DNA of 64,000 nt from Bathymodiolus brooksi (lineage: Eukaryota > Mollusca > Bivalvia > Mytilida > Modiolidae). This document shows, one piece after another, positions 56,335 to 64,000 of this stretch. The notes below the pieces were generated by a model. The model made no database searches. It worked only from the letters and a program-made list of their open reading frames with translations, and was not told the origin of the DNA. Made by a program: the position numbers and the translations under genes. Numbering within the stretch: the stretch's first letter is position 1; each line of letters begins with the position of its first letter. The stretch spans positions 27,199,034 through 27,263,033 of the forward strand of contig OY804575.1 in the NCBI GenBank assembly GCA_963680875.1. The letters run 5' to 3'.

Positions 56335-56586
56335 ACCAAAGTTGGAAATCAAATATTTAGAATCTGAAAATAAATATTCTGTTAAAAATTTGGTGAGATT
56401 CCGTCAAAGAATGAATTTGCCAGAGCGCACTCAAGCAATAATTCTCAAAAATTTTAAGTTTTCCATAAAAACCCCCAAAGATTTTACCCTATAAATGTAT
56501 TCTAATATCATTTTCGGATTATTGAAATAAAGATTTAGTATACATTTGGTGAGAATGTGTCAAAGAATTAATTTTCTAGAGCTCAC
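56335..56586 (+). repeat. ~168-bp satellite-like monomers, locus 3
   Basis: 'TTTGGTGAGATTCCGTCAAAGAATGAATTTGCCAGAGCGCACTCAAGCAATAATTCTC' continues to a second partial monomer. The fold-back element is inserted in the monomer at GAGCTCAC; the sequence after 59398 (AGGATACATAC) resembles the continuation. Confidence 0.75.
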
Positions 56587-57601
56587 CACAGGCGCATGGG
56601 ACATGGATTTCGTTTCCTCCTCCCCCTTTTTCTCTACTACCGGGCCTCCCTTTTTTAAAAATGTTCATAATCATTCCTTTTTCTTCATTTGACAATATCA
56701 GTAGACGTCATACATCATGAATAATACGTGTATTCTGTGTCCACAGTTTTTCGACTGATACAGTATAGAGAGAAGGTAAGCAACTCAAATTTTTCATATT
56801 TCGCGCCATATCGCTCACCTCGGTTGGGAAACCCCCGTGTTTTTTTTGCACTTTTTACCTTGTCTACATATGGCACTGTCATATCAAGCTGTTTCTAAGA
56901 CACTTGCCTAATTACCCATGTTCGAATTTCAGTCGGTACGTCGATCTTTTCCAAGAAATCTCACCGATAATAGCGAAGCAGCTTCGTTTCCAGGTCAAAC
57001 TACATCATCTTAGACGGAAGTGCAAGAACGATAACCCTGGGTTTTTTTTACGAATGGAATACCTGCAATGAAAAACCCAGATGCGCTCTGAATATTTTTC
57101 CCGGAATTTTTTGGCGGAAAATATAAATCGCTGAAAAAACATAGCAGACGGATTATTTCGTAAAAATGGCACGACGACCATCTGAATATGGAAACATTGA
57201 AATATTTTCATGGTAAATAACTGTTAACACGTACAAATTGAGAAATAGATATGATTGAATGGTTAGAACTGAAGTCAAAATTTCAATGAAAAAGAAATAT
57301 TCAAATTATTAAAATCATACCCAAACAAATACATATACAGCTAATAAAAAAATAAAATATAGAATGGGACTATGGCATTTTACCCCCTTCCTCAATAAAA
57401 GGGCTCCCAAATGATAAAAATGTGTAAGGGAGCCGGAGGGACCATTTAACTAAGGGGGCTATTTTTTTTCATTTAAAGTCACTGATTTTATAAAACAATA
57501 ATCTGTCTTACAGGGATAACAAAATAAATAACTTGTGTAACTCCAGTTTTCAGCTGTGACAGAAATCAGTGTTGAAATCCAGAAAAAAAAATCCTATTTT
57601 A

Positions 57602-57777
57602 CCGTATAAATGGTTATTTTGGTGGGTATTTAATTTTCGCTTTCTTCGCGAGGATGTTAAATGCGCGAAAAATGAAGTCCCCGAATTATTATTTTACGTT
57701 CAAATAGTATCACATAAATAGCCATTGCAAGACATTTTCGCCAAATTTTGCTCCCGCGAAAATAAACACTTATACGG
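57602..57777. mobile_element. Nested MITE, 176 bp, CCGTATAA ends, TA duplication
   Basis: CCGTATAAATGGTTATTTTG at 57602 and inverse CCGTATAAGTGTTTATTTTC at 57777, each next to TA. It lies in the loop of the fold-back element. Confidence 0.8.
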
Positions 57778-57920
57778 TATTTGTTTTCCAAGAAAATAAA
57801 ATATTCCAGAGGAATAAGCCCCCACCAAAAGATTTGAACGGTTGGTCCCTTATGATGTAAACAAAAAAAACAGGGGGGGGGGGGTAACTCTAACCACTCT
57901 GTTGTGCCAAATTTTTACAG

Positions 57921-58118
57921 TGCTGACACACAAAAGTACAAAAATGAAACTATGCGACAGTCGGAAACATTTTATACCAAATCTGAGTAAACCAGTTACT
58001 GCTGCTTATAGTGGAGAAACAGAAATTACCAATTTTGAATTTTTTGGTTTGACCTATAAAAGGAGAACTAAATGTTGGTCCTTGAGACTGGACATTAGCA
58101 GTCGGAGGCATTATTTAT
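57921..58118 (+). pseudogene. Exon-like ORF 1 in the fold-back loop
   Basis: After an acceptor-like AAATTTTTACAG the frame is open: LTHKSTKMKLCDSRKHF, then SKPVTAAYSGETEITNFEFF, GLTYKRRTKCW and SSRRHYL. Composition is protein-like rather than AT-noise. The donor is uncertain. No family recognised; it could be a fragment of an ancestral transposase or of a captured gene. Confidence 0.35.
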
Positions 58119-58265
58119 GTACATATACATATGCAATAGTGATATTTTATTGGGGGGGGGGGGGATGGGGGAGGGCATCCAAGATAACATAATAAATCAT
58201 TCGAACAAAAATGACGAAGCATTTTTTTTTCTCCATTTAATACAATTTGCATAAATTTTTCCTAG

Positions 58266-58545
58266 GTTAACTGCCAATATTAAAGAGGACAGAACAGGAA
58301 AAATATCACTTCGGGACATCCAGTCTAAAATGGATAAAAGCATATCACCTGTTGGTCTTGGAAGATTGATGGTTAAATTATACCCAGAAGTTAAGTCCAA
58401 ACAAGAACGTTTAAAATCAGAATGGAATAAAAGGGAGAGTGTATTTCATGGTGTGAAATGGAGAGTTGAAGACAATGCATGTTCCCTCGAATTTCTGGAT
58501 ATATTGAAATACACTGAAACATATAAAATCAGTGACATGAAATGA
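58266..58545 (+). pseudogene. Exon-like ORF 2 in the fold-back loop
   Basis: A pyrimidine-rich tract and TTTTTCCTAG precede an open frame: NIKEDRTGKISLRDIQSK, MDKSISPVGLGRLMVKLYPE, SEWNKRESVFHGVKWR, ending ...KISDMK and TGA at 58545 inside the right arm. The charged, helical character and clean acceptor suggest a real exon. Family not recognised. Confidence 0.4.
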
Positions 58546-59508
58546 AAAAGAAATAGCCCCTTTAGTTAAATGGTCCCTCCGGATCCCTTACACATTTTTA
58601 TCAGTTGGGAGCCCTTTTATTGAGGAAGGGGGTAAAATGCCATAGTCCCATTCTATATTTTTTTTTTTATTAGCTGTATATGTATTTGTTTGGGTATGAT
58701 TTTAATAATTTGAATATTTCTTTTTCATTGAAATTTTGACTTCAGTTCTAACCATTCAATCATATCTATTTCTCAATTTGTACGTGTTAACAGTTATTTA
58801 CCATGAAAATATTTCAATGTTTCCATATTCAGATGGTCGTTGTGCCATTTTTACGAAATAATCCGTCTGCTATGTTTTTTCAGCGATTTATATTTTCCGC
58901 CAAAAAATTCCGGGAAAAATATTCAGAGCGCATCTGAGTTTTTCATTGCAGGTATTCCATTCGTAAAAAAACCCCAGGGTTATCGTTCTTGCACTTCCGT
59001 CTAAGATGATGTAGTTTGACCTGGAAACGAAGCTGCTTCGCTATTATCGGTGAGATTTCTTGGAAAAGATCGACGTACCGACTGAAATTCGAACATGGGT
59101 AATTTGGTAAGTGTCTTAGAAACAGTTTGATACGACAGTGCCATATGTAGACAAGGTAAAAAGTGTAAAAAACACGGGGGTCTCCCTATACTGTATCAGT
59201 CGAAAAACTGTGGACACAGAATACACGTATTATTCATGATGTATGACGTCTACTGATATTGTCAAATGAAGAAAAACGAATGATTATGAAAATTTTGAAA
59301 AAAGGATGATTTATATGAAATTTTTGAAAAAGGGGGGTAATAGAGAAAAGGGGAGAGGAAGAAACGAAATCCATGCCCCATGCGCCTGTGGAGCTCACCA
59401 AAAATTAGGATACATACTTCGTCGCAAATGGGCTAACACTTTACAACCATACTCCCGATAAAACATGTATGACATTGTATCAAATGATTTTGATAAATTG
59501 CAGGTAAC

Positions 59509-59577
59509 CGCATCGGTGGTGTAATGGTAGACATGTCGCTCCACCCCGACACATAATCTTGATTCCTAAACAACCAG
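59509..59577 (+). repeat. tRNA-derived relic (Gly-like 5' half)
   Basis: GCATCGGTGGTGTAATGGTA is close to the 5' end of tRNA-Gly with a good A box (TGGTGTAATGG). The anticodon arm does not pair well and the B box is decayed (TCTTGATTCC), so it is a tRNA pseudogene or SINE head rather than a working tRNA. Confidence 0.35.
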
Positions 59578-59604
59578 TCTTAATGCTTTATGTTTAGTGA
59601 GGAA

Positions 59605-59680
59605 GCAACAAATGCCAATTTAACCCACGATCTATGGGACTGGATTCCAGCACACTAACCATTAGACCATCTACTAGTTT
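59605..59680 (-). repeat. tRNA-derived relic, opposite strand
   Basis: The minus strand reads GATGGTCTAATGGTTAGTGTGCTGGA then GTGGGTTAAATTGGC, with A-box-like TGGTCTAATGG and a degraded B box. No proper cloverleaf. Confidence 0.3.
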
Positions 59681-59892
59681 ACGGTTTGGTATTTGTTATT
59701 TCGTCGCTATTAAACACGCATCCTTTCGGCACGAAATCAAGATGGAACAACATATTGATCTGTGGACTCTTCCTTCAGTGAACCAGGCCATGAAAATCCA
59801 ACCCATCGTGCTTGTCTAGTACAAAACAAATTTCATCTAACTTAGTCTGCCCATTATATAGCTGAAAACAATGATTCATTCACTCACAGTTT

Positions 59893-62800
59893 CCATGTTG
59901 TTTCTAAGCTTTTGTTCCTGTTGTGTTTTACATTTGTGCTTCTACTGTTTGTTTTTAGGCCTTTGCTACCTCCATGTGTTTTACATTTGTGTTTCTACTG
60001 TTTGTTTCCAGACTTTTGTTCCTCTGATGTGTTTTACATTTGTGTTTCTACTGTTTGTTTTCAGGCTTTTGTTCCTCTGATGTGGTTTACATTTGTGTTT
60101 CTACTGCTTGTTTTCAGGATTTTGTTCCTCTAATGTGTTTTACATTTGTGTTTCTACTGTTTGTTTTCAGGCTTGTGTTCCTCTGATGTGTTTTACATTT
60201 GTGTTTCTACTGTTTGTTTTCAGGCTTTTGTTCCTCTGATGTGGTTTACATTTGTGTTTCTACTGTTTGTTTTCAGGCTTTTGTTCCTCTGATGTGGTTT
60301 ACATTTGTGTTTCTACTGTTTGTTTTCAGGCTTGTGTTCCTCTGATGTGTTTTACATTTGTATTTCTACTGTTTGTTTCCAGGCTTTTGTTCCCCTGATG
60401 TGTTCTACATTTGTGTTTCTACTGTTTGTTTCCAGACTTTTGTTCCTCTGATGTGTTTTACATTTGTGTTTCTACTGTTTGTTTTCAGGCTTGTGTTCCT
60501 CTGATGTGTTTTACATTTGTGTTTCTACTGTTTGTTTTCAGGATTTTGTTCCTCTAATGTGTTTTACATTTGTGTTTCTACTGTTTGTTTTCAGGCTTGT
60601 GTTCCTCTGATGTGTTTTACATTTGTGTTTCTACTGTTTGTTTTTAGGCTTTTGTTCCTCTGATGTGTTTTACATTTGTGTTTCTACTGTTTGTTTTTAG
60701 GCTTGTGTTCCTCTGATGTGGTTTACATTTGTGTTTCTACTGTTTGTTTCCAGGCTTCTGTTCCTCTGATGTGGTTTACATTTGTGTTTCTACTGTTTGT
60801 TTTCAGGTTTTTGTTCCTCTGATGTGTTTTACATTTGTGCTTCTACTGTTTCTTTCCAGGCTTTTGTTCCTCTGATGTGGTTTATATTTGTGTTTCTACT
60901 GTTTGTTTTCAGGTTTTTGTTCCTCTGATGTGTTTTACATTTGTGCTTCTACTGTTTGCTTTCAGGTTTTTGTTACTCTGATGTGGTTTACATTTGTGTT
61001 TCTACTGTTCGTTTCCAGGCTTTTGTTCCTCCATGTGTTTTGCATTTGTGTTTCTACTGTTTGTTTCCAGACTTTTGTTCCTCTGATGTGTTTTACATTT
61101 GTGTTTCTATTGTTTGTTTCCAGGCTTTTGTTCCGCCATGTGTTTTACATTTGTGTTTCTACTGTTTGTTTCCAGGCTTTTGTTCCTCTGATGTGTTTTA
61201 CATTTGTGTTCCTACTGTTTGTTTTCAGGTTTTTGTTCCTCTGATGTGGTTTACATTTGTGTTTCTACTGTTTGTTTCCAGGCTTTTGTTCCTCCATGTG
61301 TTTTGCATTTGTGTTTCTACTGTTTGTTTCCAGACTTTTGTTCCTCTGATGTGGTCTACATTTGTGTTTCTACTGTTTGTTTCCAGACTTTTGTTCCTCT
61401 GATGTGGTTTACATTTGTGTTTCTACTGTTTGTTTCCAGAATTTTGTTCCTCTGATGTGTTTTACATTTGTGTTTCTACTGTTTGTTTTCAGGCTTGTGT
61501 TCCTCTGATGTGGTTTACATTTGTGTTTCTACTGTTTGTTTTCAGGCTTGTGTTCCTCTGATGCGGTTTACATTTGTGGTTCTACTGTTTGTTTCCAGGT
61601 TTTTGTTCCTCTGATGTGGTTTACATTTGTGTTTCTACTGTTTGTTTCCAGGCTTTTGTTCCTCTGATGTGTTTTACATTTGTGTTTCTACTGTTTGTTT
61701 TCAGGCTTGTGTTCCTCTGATGTGGTTTACATTTGTGTTTCTACTGCTTGTTTTCAAGTTTTTGTTCCTCTGATGTGTTTTACATTTGTGTTTCTACTGT
61801 TTGTTTTCAGGTTTTTGTTCCTCTGATGTGGTTTACATTTGTGGTTCTACTGTTTGTTTCCAGGTTTTTGTTCCTCTGATGTGGTTTACATTTGTGTTTC
61901 TACTGTTTGTTTCCAGGTTTTTGTTCCTCTGATGTGTTTTACATTTGTGTTTCTACTGTTTGTTTCAGGCTTGTGTTCCTCTGATGTGGTTTACATTTGT
62001 GTTTCTACTGCTTGTTTTCAGGATTTTGTTCCTCTAATGTGTTTTACATTTGTGTTTCTACTGTTTGTTTTCAGGCTTGTGTTCCTCTGATGTGTTTTAC
62101 ATTTGTGTTTCTACTGTTTGTTTTCAGGCTTTTGTTCCTCTGATGTGGTTTACATTTGTGTTTCTACTGTTTGTTTTCAGGCTTTTGTTCCTCTGATGTG
62201 GTTTACATTTGTGTTTCTACTGTTTGTTTTCAGGCTTGTGTTCCTCTGATGTGTTTTACATTTGTATTTCTACTGTTTGTTTCCAGGCTTTTGTTCCCCT
62301 GATGTGTTCTACATTTGTGTTTCTACTGTTTGTTTCCAGACTTTTGTTCCTCTGATGTGTTTTACATTTGTGTTTCTACTGTTTGTTTTCAGGCTTGTGT
62401 TCCTCTGATGTGTTTTACATTTGTGTTTCTACTGTTTGTTTTCAGGATTTTGTTCCTCTAATGTGTTTTACATTTGTGTTTCTACTGTTTGTTTTCAGGC
62501 TTGTGTTCCTCTGATGTGTTTTACATTTGTGTTTCTACTGTTTGTTTTTAGGCTTTTGTTCCTCTGATGTGTTTTACATTTGTGTTTCTACTGTTTGTTT
62601 TTAGGCTTGTGTTCCTCTGATGTGGTTTACATTTGTGTTTCTACTGTTTGTTTCCAGGCTTCTGTTCCTCTGATGTGGTTTACATTTGTGTTTCTACTGT
62701 TTGTTTTCAGGTTTTTGTTCCTCTGATGTGTTTTACATTTGTGCTTCTACTGTTTCTTTCCAGGCTTTTGTTCCTCTGATGTGGTTTATATTTGTGTTTC

Positions 62801-64000
62801 TACTGTTTGTTTTCAGGTTTTTGTTCCTCTGATGTGTTTTACATTTGTGCTTCTACTGTTTGCTTTCAGGTTTTTGTTACTCTGATGTGGTTTACATTTG
62901 TGTTTCTACTGTTTGTTTCCAGGCTTTTGTTCCTCCATGTGTTTTGCATTTGTGTTTCTACTGTTTGTTTCCAGACTTTTGTTCCTCTGATGTGTTTTAC
63001 ATTTGTGTTTCTATTGTTTGTTTCCAGGCTTTTGTTCCGCCATGTGTTTTACATTTGTGTTTCTACTGTTTGTTTCCAGGCTTTTGTTCCTCTGATGTGT
63101 TTTACATTTGTGTTCCTACTGTTTGTTTTCAGGTTTTTGTTCCTCTGATGTGGTTTACATTTGTGTTTCTACTGTTTGTTTCCAGGTTTTTGTTCCTCTG
63201 ATGTGGTTTACATTTGTGTTTCTACTGTTTGTTTCCAGACTTTTGTTCCTCTGATGTGGTCTACATTTGTGTTTCTACTGTTTGTTTCCAGACTTTTGTT
63301 CCTCTGATGTGGTTTACATTTGTGTTTCTACTGTTTGTTTCCAGAATTTTGTTCCTCTGATGTGTTTTACATTTGTGTTTCTACTGTTTGTTTTCAGGCT
63401 TGTGTTCCTCTGATGTGGTTTACATTTGTGTTTCTACTGTTTGTTTTCAGGCTTGTGTTCCTCTGATGCGGTTTACATTTGTGGTTCTACTGTTTGTTTC
63501 CAGGTTTTTGTTCCTCTGATGTGTTTTGCATTTGTGTTTCTACTGTTTGTTTCCAGACTTTTGTTCCTCTGATGTGTTTTACATTTGTGTTTCTATTGTT
63601 TGTTTCCAGGCTTTTGTTCCGCCATGTGTTTTACATTTGTGTTTCTACTGTTTGTTTCCAGGCTTTTGTTCCTCTGATGTGTTTTACATTTGTGTTCCTA
63701 CTGTTTGTTTTCAGGTTTTTGTTCCTCTGATGTGGTTTACATTTGTGTTTCTACTGTTTGTTTCCAGGTTTTTGTTCCTCTGATGTGGTTTACATTTGTG
63801 TTTCTACTGTTTGTTTCCAGACTTTTGTTCCTCTGATGTGGTCTACATTTGTGTTTCTACTGTTTGTTTCCAGACTTTTGTTCCTCTGATGTGGTTTACA
63901 TTTGTGTTTCTACTGTTTGTTTCCAGAATTTTGTTCCTCTGATGTGTTTTACATTTGTGTTTCTACTGTTTGTTTTCAGGCTTGTGTTCCTCTGATGTGG
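59893..64000. repeat. 53-bp minisatellite array, at least 77 copies, open at the window edge
   Basis: The unit is TTTGTTTYCAGGCTTTTGTT then CCTCTGATGTGKTTTACATTTGTGTTTCTACTG. Length 53 fits ORF offsets (60888/60941, 62792/62845). Some units lack four bases (CCTCCATGTG for CCTCTGATGTG). The plus strand is nearly stop-free in two frames, giving Cys/Phe/Leu-rich ORFs of 70-153 aa that are repeat translations, not genes. Each unit carries TTTGTTTYCAG, which resembles a 3' splice site. Confidence 0.95.
60104..63900. repeat. 1,904-bp segmental duplication within the 53-bp array
   Basis: Variant units repeat at a constant offset: CTGCTTG at 60104 and 62008, TATTTCTACT at 60361 and 62265, and the 118-aa translation at 60888 and 62792 is identical. 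Near 61270 versus 63180 the copies differ by unit replacement. From about 63510 a third partial copy of the 61.0-61.2-kb units appears. Confidence 0.8.

Larger units (their letters stand above)
56587..59390. mobile_element. 2.8-kb fold-back (long-TIR) element with 8-bp TSD GAGCTCAC
   Basis: The left arm 56587-57492 (906 bp) and right arm 58522-59390 (869 bp) are inverted complements with scattered changes and a few indels. Both arms end CACAGGCGCATGGG. GAGCTCAC occurs at 56579-56586 and 59391-59398. The ~1.0-kb loop (57493-58521) holds a nested MITE and two exon-like ORFs; the second runs into the right arm. No transposase is recognised. Long TIRs with 8-9-bp duplications suggest a Mutator-like or fold-back class (inference). 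ORF 57005-57211 lies within an arm and is not counted. Confidence 0.88.
59399..59892. other. Spacer with tRNA-like relics
   Basis: It begins with likely continuation of the satellite monomer, then two tRNA-like segments (listed), then AT-rich DNA up to the 53-bp array. Confidence 0.4.

Noticed and set aside
57005..57211. 68-aa minus ORF
   Set aside because: Inside the left arm of the fold-back element; the right-arm counterpart carries changes and no domain is seen.
59509..59577. Functional tRNA-Gly
   Set aside because: Good 5' half and A box, but the anticodon arm and B box are decayed and no acceptor pairing is found.
59871..63783. Cys/Phe-rich 69-153-aa plus ORFs
   Set aside because: Translations of the 53-bp minisatellite; kept only as a note on splice-like motifs.

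Overview
This is a eukaryotic nuclear window, most likely from a bivalve mollusc. It is AT-rich with sparse exons, long introns, GT-AG splice sites and a 200-base assembly gap. The clade call rests on interspersed repeats that I recognise from bivalve and other mollusc genomes. One family ends in 'GGTGAGCTAAAAA' after a '...CCAAGTGATGGC...AGCTCAC' stretch. Another carries the core 'TTTAACGCCACTTTCARCAATATTTCAG'. The species cannot be named from sequence alone.

Layout. 0.4-1.1 kb: broken LINE fragment. 2.6-7.8 kb: about 113 copies of a 46-bp minisatellite with a 27-monomer (1,242 bp) higher-order repeat. 9.2-14.6 kb: tandem 831/833-bp units alternating A-B-A-B-A-B-A'. 15.2-20 kb: a terminal-inverted-repeat (TIR) element, a pogo/Tigger-like element, and two inverted copies of one exon-like segment. 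20.9-23.4 kb: 32 copies of a 72/78/80-bp minisatellite. 25.5-40.8 kb: one intact five-exon gene on the minus strand, encoding a 476-aa type I membrane protein (signal peptide, one CUB domain, transmembrane helix, long basic Ser/Arg/Asp-rich tail). Its introns hold most of the miniature inverted-repeat transposable elements (MITEs) and a hammerhead-ribozyme-like motif. 41.6-42.7 kb: 5'-truncated LINE reverse transcriptase. 43.4-47.9 kb: satellite-like monomers, MITEs and degenerate repeats. 48.7-49.4 kb: F-box/LRR gene with a stop at codon 3. 49.6-54.3 kb: decayed multi-exon gene resembling a fish/invertebrate SAMD3-like protein family, with frameshifts. 56.6-59.4 kb: 2.8-kb fold-back element with ~0.9-kb arms, an 8-bp target-site duplication (TSD) and exon-like ORFs in its loop. 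59.9 kb to the window edge: at least 77 copies of a 53-bp minisatellite containing a 1,904-bp duplication.

Only the CUB membrane protein is well supported as a working host gene. All five exons join in phase (58+251+133+198+791 = 1,431 nt = 477 codons). Tandem arrays cover about 17 kb (roughly a quarter of the window) and recognisable transposable elements most of the rest. The many medium ORFs inside the arrays are translations of repeat units whose length is not a multiple of three.

The items most worth a second look are the fold-back element with its loop ORFs, the degenerate hammerhead motif whose 5' half is repeated four times, the 72-bp perfect hairpin with a 9-bp TSD, and the inverted exon pair at 16.1 and 19.9 kb.
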